NCBI GenBank assembly: GCA_903842845.1
Contig: CAIMNN010000374.1
Span: 1 to 10,710 of the forward strand
Reading direction: 5' to 3'
Length of the DNA: 10,710 nt
Origin: an uncultured Acidobacteriaceae bacterium
GTDB taxonomy: Bacteria > Acidobacteriota > Terriglobia > Terriglobales > Acidobacteriaceae
Every line of letters starts with the position of its first letter. Within the stretch, counting starts at the first letter, position 1. The position numbers and the translations under genes are program-made. The notes beneath the pieces are model-generated. The model ran no database searches. It had not been told where the DNA came from and was given only the letters and a program-made list of their open reading frames with translations. Shown piece after piece: positions 1 to 6,494 of the stretch.

Positions 1-311
1 ATCTCGTCGACGCTGCGGAAGCGGAGCTGGCGGACGGCCTGGTGCTGGCCGGGAGTTTTGAGGAGCTTTTTTGTGTCTTTGAGGAGCGCGCCTTTGAAGA
101 TCATGAGCGCGCAGTAGTCCTTGAAGCCGTGGAGGAGCATTACGTTTTTGTCGTCGAGCATGTAGCAGGCCTGACGCCACTTGATGACTTCGGTGAGCGG
201 GAAGGCGAGGACGATGGCGCGGAGAGCCTCGAGCTCGGCGCACCACTTGCTGTGGTGGAAGAGCCGGTCGACTTTGGGATTGGGCGTTGGTTCAGGCGCG
301 GGGTTCTTCAT
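1..311 (-). CDS. DUF1801 / YdeI-like small protein, 3' end cut off by the window edge
   Basis: The first 103 codons of a gene run off the left edge. The protein begins MKNPAPEPTPNPKVDRLF, followed by motifs typical of the DUF1801/YdeI-OmdA-type family: a W-x-x-E-L-E-A-L-R segment near residues 18-27, FPLTEVIKWRQACYML (about 35-50), and the basic HGFKDYCALMIFKGALLKD stretch (about 58-76). Family members are small cytosolic proteins of poorly known function; some were named after iron or peptide-stress phenotypes in Bacillus, and no enzymatic role can be read from this sequence. The start is the ATG at 309-311, because an in-frame TAA lies only three codons further upstream. No clear Shine-Dalgarno sequence precedes it. 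It begins 22 bp after the stop of the upstream permease gene on the same strand, so co-transcription is possible, but a shared function is not shown. Confidence 0.8.
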   Translation of the reverse strand, partial: MKNPAPEPTPNPKVDRLFHHSKWCAELEALRAIVLAFPLTEVIKWRQACYMLDDKNVMLLHGFKDYCALMIFKGALLKDTKKLLKTPGQHQAVRQLRFRSVDE

Positions 312-333
312 CGCATCATTTTATAACTGGAAA

Positions 334-1572
334 CTACTCGTAGCGGAGCGCTTCGATGGGGTCGAGGTTGGCGGCGCGGATGGCGGGAATCATGCCGCTG
401 ACGAGGCCGGTGATGACGAGAATGACAGTGGCGACGATGACCGAGGTGGGCGAGATGATGAGCTGGATATCGGCGCTTTCAGCGTGTTTGGCCATGGCGC
501 TGTAAAAGGTGATGCGGCCGACGAGGGCGGAGACGAGATAGGCGAGCGCGATGCCAGCGATGCCGCCCACGCCGGTGATGGCCAGGGCTTCAGCGAGAAA
601 TTGCAGCAGGATGTGGTGGCGTTGCGCGCCGAGTGCCTTCTCGATGCCAATTTCGCGGGTGCGCTGTTGAACGGCGACGAGCATGATGTTCATCAGGCCG
701 ATGCCTGCGATGCCGAGGGTGAGCGCGCCGACCAGAGTAAGCAGAACCTGAAGCGCGATGGTGACGATGCGGAACTGATGTAGTTGCGTTTGCAGATTGG
801 CGACGAAGATTGCGCGGTGGTCTGAGGGGCGGAAGTGATGCGCGGTGGCGAGTGTGTTGCGGAGGTTCTGTTCGACGACCTCGTTGTCGCCGCGGTAGTT
901 GAACCAGACACCGTCGATCCAGGTGGTGTCTTTGAGGTCGCCCATGGTGGAGAATGGAATCCAGACGGAGGTGTTGATGTTGTTTTCGCCTTCGACCATT
1001 TTTGGGCGCAGCACGCCGACGATAGTGAACATGACGCCGTTGAGGCGGATGCTTTCGCCCACGGCATAGCCGCCTGAGAAGAGCTTGGTTTTGGCATCGG
1101 AGCCGATGACGCAGACGTGGGCGCGCTGCTGCTCTTCCAGACCGTTAAAGAAGCGCCCATCCTGAGCTTCAAACGCGAGGATGTCCAGCCCTTCCGGACG
1201 CACGCCTTTGACCGACCAGGTGTAGGTGTGGAGGTCGTTTTGAACGGTTGCGTCCTGAAACATGGCGGGAGTGATGGAAGTGATGCCGGGGACGGAGTTG
1301 TAGATGAGGTCGAGGTCATCCGGGGTGAGGCGGACTTTGACGCCGGCTTTGTCCGCGCCAGCCTGCTCGCTGGTTCTGCCGCCGTAGACCTCCATGTGGT
1401 TGACGCCCCACTGCGAGAAGATGGTCATGATGGCGCGTGAGAAACCTGCGCCGTAGGCGAGCAGCAGCACAACGGTGGCGATGCCCCAGGCCATGCCGAT
1501 CATGGTGATCAATGTGCGGCGGCGATTGTAGAGCATCGCTTCCCATGCCTGGGCGAGAATGTCGATGAACAT
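334..1572 (-). CDS. MacB/FtsX-type ABC transporter permease (second of an adjacent pair)
   Basis: A 412-residue integral inner-membrane permease of the type VII ABC (MacB/LolCE/FtsX) superfamily, which couples cytoplasmic ATP hydrolysis to movements in the periplasm rather than passing substrate through the membrane. Architecture: a short basic N-terminus (RRR at 17-19), TM1 at about 20-43, a periplasmic MacB-core-like domain at about 45-266, then three TM helices at about 275-300, 327-351 and 378-402. The conserved cytoplasmic element QRTREIGIEKALGA (303-316) after TM2 contacts the ATPase in this family. The end, DPIEALRYE, is also typical. There is no nucleotide-binding domain, unlike full-length MacB. 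The ATG lies 2 bp after the stop of the upstream permease, with AGGAAAGAG just upstream, so translation is probably coupled. The partner adaptor is likely the divergent MacA-like gene. The substrate cannot be deduced; macrolide export should not be assumed. Confidence 0.92.
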   Translation of the reverse strand: MFIDILAQAWEAMLYNRRRTLITMIGMAWGIATVVLLLAYGAGFSRAIMTIFSQWGVNHMEVYGGRTSEQAGADKAGVKVRLTPDDLDLIYNSVPGITSITPAMFQDATVQNDLHTYTWSVKGVRPEGLDILAFEAQDGRFFNGLEEQQRAHVCVIGSDAKTKLFSGGYAVGESIRLNGVMFTIVGVLRPKMVEGENNINTSVWIPFSTMGDLKDTTWIDGVWFNYRGDNEVVEQNLRNTLATAHHFRPSDHRAIFVANLQTQLHQFRIVTIALQVLLTLVGALTLGIAGIGLMNIMLVAVQQRTREIGIEKALGAQRHHILLQFLAEALAITGVGGIAGIALAYLVSALVGRITFYSAMAKHAESADIQLIISPTSVIVATVILVITGLVSGMIPAIRAANLDPIEALRYE

Positions 1573-1574
1573 GG

Positions 1575-2828
1575 TTACTCTTTCCTGAGGGCGTCGATGG
1601 GGTCTAAAGCGGCGGCTTTGCTGGCTGGGTAAAGTCCTGCGGCGATTCCGCTGAGGGCAAGAGTGACGATGGCGAGCGCGGCGGACCAGGGAACGAGGCG
1701 GGGTGGATCAAAGCCGGGGACCTTGCCGGTGAAGAAATGGTCGAGCAGCCACATGAGCGCGGCGGAGAGCCCAATGCCGATGATGCCGCTGATGCCGGTG
1801 AGGAAGAGGCCCTCCCAGAAGAACTGCGCGAGGATGGCGCTTTTTGTTGCGCCGATGGCTTTGAGGATGCCGATTTCGCGTGTGCGCTCGGTTACTGAGA
1901 CGAGCATGATGTTGATGATGCCGACCGCGCCAAGGCCGAGCGTGACGACGCCGACTCCGCCGAGAAAAATATCCATTGCATCGAAGATAGCGCCGATCAT
2001 TTGTTCTTCCTGGATGGTGTCGAACTCTTCGAAGGCGTCTTTGTTTGCGGCGTCAAAGCCGTGGTTGCGCGCGATAACGCGGTGCACGGCGGGGACGGCG
2101 GCTGTTGTATCGCCCTTGGTGGCGGGCTGGTATTGGATGGAGGAGACGGCGTCGCGGGCGATGTTTTCGCCCTTCATGGCGAAGAGCTCCTGCATGGTGG
2201 TGAGCGGCATGTAGAGCTTTTGATTGTCGCTGTCGTTGTTGCCGCGCGAGATGGAGCCAACCTGTCCGATGACACGGAATGAGACGTCGTTGATGGTGAT
2301 GGTTTCGCCGAGGCAGGGTCGTCCGGGGAAGAGCAACTGGGCGGACTTGAGGCCGAGGACAATAACTCTGCGATGGTCGATGAGGTCGTTGGCGTCGATG
2401 AAGCGGCCATCGGTCATGGGGACGAAGCGGATGGCGGGGAAGTTGGGCTCGACGCCCATGACGCTGCCTGAGGTGTTGGAGAAGGCGCTGACGGCGTAGA
2501 GGTCGCCACGGCCGAGCGTGGCGGTGACTGCGCGCAACTGCGGCAGTGTGCGCAGATCAGCTTCGTCGCGGAGGGTCATTTGGTAGGGCCTCATGCCGGT
2601 GTGCTGGTTGGCGACGGCCGGGATGGTGCCGTTCCACATCATGACCACGTCGTTGCCAAAGGTGGAGAGGTTGCGATGCTGGCCGGAGCGGAAGCCCTCA
2701 CCGAGGCCGACAAGGACAAGCAGCGAGCCCACACCCCACGCAATGCCGAACATGGTGAGGAAGGTGCGCAGCTTGTTAGCCAGCATGGCGCGGAAGACCT
2801 GGCCGAGAGTATCTGAAAAATTCTGCAT
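1575..2828 (-). CDS. MacB/FtsX-type ABC transporter permease (first of an adjacent pair)
   Basis: A 417-residue permease paralogous to its downstream neighbour. It has TM1 at about 22-44 (motif NKLRTFLTMFGIAWGVGSLL), a MacB-like periplasmic domain to about residue 275, and three C-terminal TM helices. ERTREIGILKAIGA begins at residue 314 and the C-terminus is DPIDALRKE, both hallmarks of FtsX-like permeases. No ATP-binding motifs are present. The reading frame stays open upstream to 3290, but that extension would overlap the divergent adaptor gene and lacks family resemblance. The ATG at 2826-2828 gives the usual short N-terminal amphipathic segment before TM1; an in-frame GTG four codons upstream (2838-2840) is an alternative, and neither has a strong Shine-Dalgarno. 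The two permeases probably form a heterodimer, as LolC/LolE do, powered by an ATPase encoded outside this window. Confidence 0.9.
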   Translation of the reverse strand: MQNFSDTLGQVFRAMLANKLRTFLTMFGIAWGVGSLLVLVGLGEGFRSGQHRNLSTFGNDVVMMWNGTIPAVANQHTGMRPYQMTLRDEADLRTLPQLRAVTATLGRGDLYAVSAFSNTSGSVMGVEPNFPAIRFVPMTDGRFIDANDLIDHRRVIVLGLKSAQLLFPGRPCLGETITINDVSFRVIGQVGSISRGNNDSDNQKLYMPLTTMQELFAMKGENIARDAVSSIQYQPATKGDTTAAVPAVHRVIARNHGFDAANKDAFEEFDTIQEEQMIGAIFDAMDIFLGGVGVVTLGLGAVGIINIMLVSVTERTREIGILKAIGATKSAILAQFFWEGLFLTGISGIIGIGLSAALMWLLDHFFTGKVPGFDPPRLVPWSAALAIVTLALSGIAAGLYPASKAAALDPIDALRKE

Positions 2829-3081
2829 ATCTGGTTGCACGTCGAGTGACGGTATCTGAAGCTTACTACGTTGTTTGAGAGCATATTGTTCCCCGCCGGC
2901 GCACATGCTGGAACCAGCGGCCAGCGGAGTGCGTAACACTGGATGAGCATCACTGTGCGCTGCGGGAGAGGTTTGATAAAAGTTGAGCTTGTGAGCTCGT
3001 GTCCGGTTGCGGGCAAGCGGTTTAGTACACGGATGGATTTTACACGGGAATCTGAGACTTTCTGGTATTTTGGAGGGATTT
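2829..3081. promoter_or_regulatory. Divergent intergenic region between the permease pair and the adaptor gene
   Basis: A 253-bp gap separates the start of the first permease (minus) from the adaptor start (plus), so promoters for both transcripts should lie here. The open reading frames that extend into it from both sides are read as spurious. A short perfect inverted repeat, GAGCT-TGTG-AGCTC, lies at 2985-2998 and could be an operator half-site pair or chance. I could not identify a convincing -35/-10 pair on either strand. Confidence 0.45.
3072..3077 (+). promoter_or_regulatory. Shine-Dalgarno GGAGGG that fixes the adaptor start
   Basis: GGAGGG ends 4 nt before the GTG at 3082-3084, close to ideal spacing. 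The TTG at 3007 that opens the longer frame has no comparable site. Starting at GTG also puts a short basic segment (GKSR) just before the membrane anchor, as expected for an N-in signal anchor. Confidence 0.75.
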
Positions 3082-4287
3082 GTGGCTGTATCAGGCAAGA
3101 GCAGGGCGTTCTGGATCTGGATCGGCGCAGGTGGGCTTGTGGTTCTGCTCATAGTAGGACTGGCGGCGATGCGTTTTGCCAAGGGAACCTCGATAGACCC
3201 CAACAAGCTGGCCAAGGTGACGCGTGCTGACGTTGCGCGCAGCGTTGTGGCAACGGGCAAGATACAGCCCATCACCAAGGTTGAGGTCAAGTCGAAGGCT
3301 TCGGGGATTGTTGAAAAGCTTTATGTTGACATCAATAATGTGGTGAAGAAGGGGCAGCCGCTGGCGCAACTGGACCAGGTGGAGATAGCGGCGCAGGTTG
3401 AAGCGCAGCGCGCACAACTTGCGGCCCAGGAGGCAAACGTTGGCACCTACGAGGCCAACGTTGAGCAGGACAAGGTGAATGCGGCAGCGCCAGACCTGCC
3501 CATGTACAAGCTGACACTCGACAGATATATAGCGATGCAGAAGGAAGGCATAGTCAGCGTGCAAGCGCTGAATGACGCCAACAAGGATTATCTGGCCGCG
3601 CTAACGCGGCGCGACTCGGCGAAGGCGCAGATAGGCGTTGATACGGCCAAGTTGAAACAGGCCAGGGCACAGGTGATGCAGAGCCAGGCGAGTCTGAAGC
3701 AGTTGACCGAGCAGCTCGGCTACACGACGATCATTGCGCCGATGGACGGCGTGATCCTTTCGCGCGATGTTGAGAAGGGCGATGCGGTGAGTTCGATCCT
3801 TGTATTGGGTTCGACCGCCACGTTGGTGATGACGGAGGGCGACACCAGCCAGGTTTATGTGCAGGGCAAAGTTGACGAGGCAGATATTGCGCACGTCTAC
3901 ATGGGGCAGCCCGCGCGCATCAAGGTGGAGAGTTTTCGCGATCGCGTCTTCAACGGCAAGGTTACCAAGATCTCTCCCATGGGCGTTGAGAAGGATAATG
4001 TGACGACGTTTGAAGTGCGCGTCTCCATTGATAACCCGGGCGGAGAGTTGAAGGCGCTGATGACGGCGAACGCTGAAATTCTGCTCGACGAGCACAAGGG
4101 CGTGCTGACGGTGCCGGAGAGCGCTGTAATCTACGACAACCAGAAAAATGCCAGCGTTGAGATTCCTGACGCAAGTCAAAAAGAAGGCAAGCGGAAGATA
4201 AACGTAAAAGTCGGACTCTCAAACGGCAACCTGACCGAAATTGTAAGCGGCCTGAAGGAAGGCGACCAGGTCGTGTTGCAGCAGTAG
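3082..4287 (+). CDS. MacA/HlyD-family periplasmic adaptor subunit (membrane fusion protein)
   Basis: A 401-residue adaptor of the MacA/HlyD (RND-type membrane fusion protein) family, anchored in the inner membrane with its bulk in the periplasm, where it links an inner-membrane transporter to an outer-membrane channel. Layout: anchor helix at about 10-32 (WIWIGAGGLVVLLIVGLAAM), the first lipoyl half with GKIQPITKVEVKSKASGIVEKL at about 59-80 and VKKGQPLAQLD at 88-98, a long Ala/Gln-rich coiled-coil hairpin at about 100-212, the second lipoyl half with TTIIAPMDGVILSRDVEKGD at about 215-234, a beta-barrel at about 255-335, and a membrane-proximal domain ending GLKEGDQVVLQQ. The size is normal for MacA. 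GTG is chosen as the start because of a good GGAGGG just upstream. It is transcribed divergently from two ATPase-less MacB-type permeases, the most likely partners. No TolC-like gene is in the window, and no lipobox cysteine is seen. Confidence 0.92.
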   Translation: MAVSGKSRAFWIWIGAGGLVVLLIVGLAAMRFAKGTSIDPNKLAKVTRADVARSVVATGKIQPITKVEVKSKASGIVEKLYVDINNVVKKGQPLAQLDQVEIAAQVEAQRAQLAAQEANVGTYEANVEQDKVNAAAPDLPMYKLTLDRYIAMQKEGIVSVQALNDANKDYLAALTRRDSAKAQIGVDTAKLKQARAQVMQSQASLKQLTEQLGYTTIIAPMDGVILSRDVEKGDAVSSILVLGSTATLVMTEGDTSQVYVQGKVDEADIAHVYMGQPARIKVESFRDRVFNGKVTKISPMGVEKDNVTTFEVRVSIDNPGGELKALMTANAEILLDEHKGVLTVPESAVIYDNQKNASVEIPDASQKEGKRKINVKVGLSNGNLTEIVSGLKEGDQVVLQQ

Positions 4288-4316
4288 AAAGTCAGCAGTT
4301 CGTAGCCGTTGCCACA

Positions 4317-5591
4317 TCACAATTTGAATTGGTTAAATATGCGGCCAAGCTCCACGGCCGACTCGGCGATTTGACGCGCGGTGTCGGCGGCCAGCGTGGC
4401 TGCTGAGCGGCTTGCCTCGGCGAGTTCGGTGACGCGGCCTGCGCTGGTGCTGATGGCCTCGCTGCGCTTGGCTTGCTCTGTGGCCGCAGATGAGGTGTTG
4501 ACCGCAAATTCACCGGTCTTTTGTGCGCGCTCGATGATCTCTTCGAGCATGCGGTGCGCGTCCTCGGTGCGGCGTCGGCCGTTCTCGATGTTGTTGCGGT
4601 TGGCTTCGACGGCGACGATGGTGCTGGCGGTCTGCTCCTGAATGCTGGCGACCATGGAGCCTATCTGCTCGGTTGCCGTTCGGGTGTGCTCTGCGAGTGA
4701 GCGGACCTCGCCAGCGACGACAGCGAAGCCGCGACCATGCACGCCGGCGCGCGCAGCTTCAATGGAGGCGTTGAGCGCGAGCAGGTTTGTGTTCTCGCTT
4801 ATTTCGCGGATGACGGTGACGGCTTTGCTGATCTCTTGAGAGCGGGAGTCGAGCTTACCCATGAGGTTGTGGATGGACTCGGAGGAGCGCGCGACCTCTT
4901 CCATGGTGGAGGCAGCGCCGGCCATGACGTCGCCGCCGGAGTGCGCGGAGAGCGCCGACTCGCGGCTTGCGGAGGTGACCTCATCGGAGTTGTGGCGTAT
5001 CTCGCCGCACATGGAGGTGAGCAGTTGGGCTGACTCCAGGACTTCTGCGGCAATCTCGGCCTGGCTTTTGCAGTTGGTTGTGGTGAGGTTGGTGTTTGAT
5101 TCGAGCGTTGTGACGGCCAGGTTGAGTTGCGCGGCCTGAGTGCGGAGGCCGATGAGAACGTTGCGCAGATGTTCGATGGTTGCGTTGAGGGCGGAGTTCA
5201 TTTCGCCGACTTCGTCGGTGGAGACGACGCGGGCCTGGACGGTGAGGTCGTGCTGGGCGAGGCGGCCGAGGATGCGGCAGGCTTCGATCATGGGTACGGC
5301 GATGATGTAGGTGAGGCGCAGAGCCATTACGATATCGAGAAAGATGATGAAGACGAGCAGGGCGAGGACGGTCCATTGGGTGTTGGCGGCTGTTTGTTGA
5401 ACGCTGGCGGAGACCGAGTCGGCGGCGGTTGCGTGCGCGATTGCCAGCTCGCCGACCTTGTGTATGCCGGCGAGCGCGACAACGCCGAGGACGGCTGTGA
5501 AGAGGCATTGCCATCCAAAGGAGATGAGCAGCTTGGTTTTGAGTCGCAAGTTGCCGAACCAGACAAGACAGTACTTCCAGAGCCAGATCAT
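4317..5591 (-). CDS. Methyl-accepting chemotaxis protein with a minimal sensory region
   Basis: A 424-residue chemoreceptor that should act with CheA/CheW at the inner membrane to control flagellar or related motility. TM1 is at about 22-42 and TM2 at about 74-97, separated by only about 30 residues, far too few for a four-helix-bundle, Cache or PAS ligand-binding domain. A HAMP domain follows (about 98-146) with its conserved proline (P100) and DEVG motif (126-129). The signalling domain includes the highly conserved hairpin tip (ENTNLLALNASIEAARAG, 266-283, then GRGFAVVAGEVRSLAE, 286-301). The C-terminus (NQFKL) has no CheR-docking pentapeptide. ATG at 5589-5591 is preceded by GGGAG six bases upstream. 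The gene is convergent with the adaptor gene (29 bp between stops), with no obvious terminator. Its promoter gap contains a sigma-28-like -10 box. The cue is unknown; it may sense membrane state, energy or a partner protein. Confidence 0.95.
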   Translation of the reverse strand: MIWLWKYCLVWFGNLRLKTKLLISFGWQCLFTAVLGVVALAGIHKVGELAIAHATAADSVSASVQQTAANTQWTVLALLVFIIFLDIVMALRLTYIIAVPMIEACRILGRLAQHDLTVQARVVSTDEVGEMNSALNATIEHLRNVLIGLRTQAAQLNLAVTTLESNTNLTTTNCKSQAEIAAEVLESAQLLTSMCGEIRHNSDEVTSASRESALSAHSGGDVMAGAASTMEEVARSSESIHNLMGKLDSRSQEISKAVTVIREISENTNLLALNASIEAARAGVHGRGFAVVAGEVRSLAEHTRTATEQIGSMVASIQEQTASTIVAVEANRNNIENGRRRTEDAHRMLEEIIERAQKTGEFAVNTSSAATEQAKRSEAISTSAGRVTELAEASRSAATLAADTARQIAESAVELGRIFNQFKL

Positions 5592-5626
5592 CTGCCGCTC
5601 CCATGATGACAGGAATTACAGTTTAT

Positions 5627-5653
5627 TTATCGGCTGAATCAGCAAAATGATAG
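5627..5653 (-). promoter_or_regulatory. Candidate sigma-28 (FliA) promoter for the chemoreceptor gene
   Basis: Read on the minus strand, GCCGATAA at 5627-5634 matches the enterobacterial FliA -10 consensus in all eight positions. With the standard 11-bp spacer, the -35 position (5646-5653) reads CTATCATT, only a weak match to TAAAGTTT. Transcription would start near 5618, giving a leader of roughly 25-28 nt that includes the GGGAG ribosome site. Chemoreceptor genes are classical FliA targets, which supports the call, but the -35 mismatch keeps it tentative. Confidence 0.5.
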
Positions 5654-5725
5654 TTCAGTAGGTAGTGTGGTGCGCACAGCTGCGTGTGATGAATTGATGT
5701 GAGATTTCTAATTTAGTATTGGCAG

Positions 5726-6325
5726 TTATATGGAGTGGCGGCCTTCGATGGCTTTGGAGAGTGTGACTTCGTCGGCGTAGTCGATGTCGCTGCCTGCGGG
5801 AACGCCGGTTGCAATGCGTGTGATTTTCACCGTGTGGAGGCGGAGGTTGGTGGCGAGCCAGTCGGCGGTGGCTTCACCTTCGAGGGTGGGGCTGGTGGCG
5901 AGGATGACTTCGTCGACCTCGGCGGCTTCGATGCGGACGAAGAGGGATTTTGTGCGGAGCTGGTCCGGGCCGACTCCGTGAAGGGGCGAGAGGGTTCCGT
6001 GGAGGACGTGATAGACGCCGTTGTATCCACGGGTGCGTTCGACGGAGGCGATGGTTGTCGGCTCTTCCACGACGCAGACGAGGCGGCGGTTTCTGGTTTC
6101 GCTGGAGCAGTAGACGCACGGGTCTACATCCGTGATGTTGTTGCAGACGGAGCAGAGGCGGAGGCTTTCTTTCATGTGGAGGAGGGCGGCGGCCATGGCT
6201 TCGGCTTCGTCGTCGGGGGCGCGGAGGAGATGGAAGGCGAAGCGTTGCGCGCTTTTGGTCCCAACGCCGGGGAGCTTTTTGAGCTCCTCGATAAGACGGG
6301 CCATCGGTTCGGCGTAACGGGACAC
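5726..6325 (-). CDS. recR: Recombination mediator protein RecR
   Basis: A 199-residue protein of standard RecR length that acts with RecO (and RecF) to load RecA onto SSB-coated single-stranded DNA during gap repair. In order: a helix-hairpin-helix with LPGVGTKSAQR (18-28), a four-cysteine zinc module with C58, C61, C70 and C73, a Toprim domain at about 81-176 with VVEEP (85-89), and the conserved C-terminal segment GVPAGSDIDYADEVTLSKAIEGR. All key residues are present. The start is GTG (6323-6325), chosen because AGGAG (6331-6335) lies five bases upstream and the product begins MSRYAEPMARLIEELKKLPG, as RecR proteins do. In many bacteria recR follows dnaX and ybaB. Here dnaX lies upstream on the same strand, but an MBL-fold gene and a repeat-bearing 169-bp gap intervene. 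The 134 bp after it separate it from the chemoreceptor gene. Confidence 0.98.
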   Translation of the reverse strand: MSRYAEPMARLIEELKKLPGVGTKSAQRFAFHLLRAPDDEAEAMAAALLHMKESLRLCSVCNNITDVDPCVYCSSETRNRRLVCVVEEPTTIASVERTRGYNGVYHVLHGTLSPLHGVGPDQLRTKSLFVRIEAAEVDEVILATSPTLEGEATADWLATNLRLHTVKITRIATGVPAGSDIDYADEVTLSKAIEGRHSI

Positions 6326-6330
6326 TGTTG

Positions 6331-6335
6331 CTCCT
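6331..6335 (-). promoter_or_regulatory. Shine-Dalgarno AGGAG for the GTG start of recR
   Basis: AGGAG on the minus strand, followed by a five-base spacer (CAACA-type) and GTG. No in-frame ATG nearby gives a comparable RecR N-terminus, so this site decides the start. Confidence 0.75.
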
Positions 6336-6365
6336 CTGGGGAAAATGGAATTGTTGATTTAGCTC

Positions 6366-6408
6366 TTTGTATCCCCGGTCCCCAAATGCGAGGGACCGGG
6401 GGCACCCG
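6366..6408. repeat. Hairpin repeat, copy 1
   Basis: A 43-bp unit, TTTGTAT + stem-loop + GGCACCCG. The left arm CCCCGGTCCC (6373-6382) pairs perfectly over 10 bp with GGGACCGGGG (6392-6401), leaving a 9-nt loop. The flanks match those of copy 2, which starts 50 bp further on. It lies in the gap between the MBL-fold gene and recR. Neither strand shows the immediate U-run expected of an intrinsic terminator, so it looks more like a REP-type dispersed palindrome or an mRNA stabilising or processing element; this is inference. Confidence 0.85.
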
Positions 6409-6415
6409 TTGGTTT

Positions 6416-6455
6416 TTTGTATCCCCGGTCTCAAAATCGAGACCGGGGGCACCCG
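6416..6455. repeat. Hairpin repeat, copy 2
   Basis: A 40-bp unit with the same flanks as copy 1 (TTTGTAT before, GGCACCCG after). The left arm CCCCGGTCTC (6423-6432) pairs perfectly over 10 bp with GAGACCGGGG (6439-6448) around a 6-nt loop. Relative to copy 1, the ninth pair of the stem changes from C-G to T-A on both sides, so pairing is preserved while the sequence changes. A T6 run begins 10 nt after the stem on the plus strand, too far away and on the strand with no upstream gene, so it is not read as a terminator. Confidence 0.85.
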
Positions 6456-6494
6456 AACTTTTTTATGTGTGGAGTGTTCTCTCCATCATCTTGG

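Noticed and set aside
51..70. Similarity between GTTTTGAGGAGC at about 54-65 and about 8858-8869 as a dispersed repeat
   Set aside because: Both lie inside coding sequence (Leu-Leu-Lys-rich stretches of unrelated proteins), and the match is too short to mean more than shared codons.
3007..3081. TTG start giving 25 extra residues on the adaptor
   Set aside because: No ribosome site precedes it, whereas GTG at 3082 has GGAGGG at good spacing and gives a normal anchor topology.
2829..3290. N-terminal extension of the first permease (about 150 extra residues)
   Set aside because: It overlaps the divergent adaptor gene, is low in family resemblance, and the usual permease N-terminus starts at the ATG at 2828.
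4288..4316. Bidirectional terminator between the convergent adaptor and chemoreceptor genes
   Set aside because: Only 29 bp, with no convincing stem-loop or U-run on either strand.
5670..5687. Small palindromes GTGCGCAC and CAGCTG upstream of the candidate FliA promoter
   Set aside because: Overlapping short palindromes, with the possible 4-bp stem extended only by G-T pairs on one strand; not enough to call an operator.
6459..6484. T6 run and GGAG-TGTTCT-CTCC stem between the MBL gene and recR as a terminator
   Set aside because: The T-run is on the plus strand, while the flanking genes are on the minus strand; the four-base stem is too weak and has no U-run on the relevant strand.
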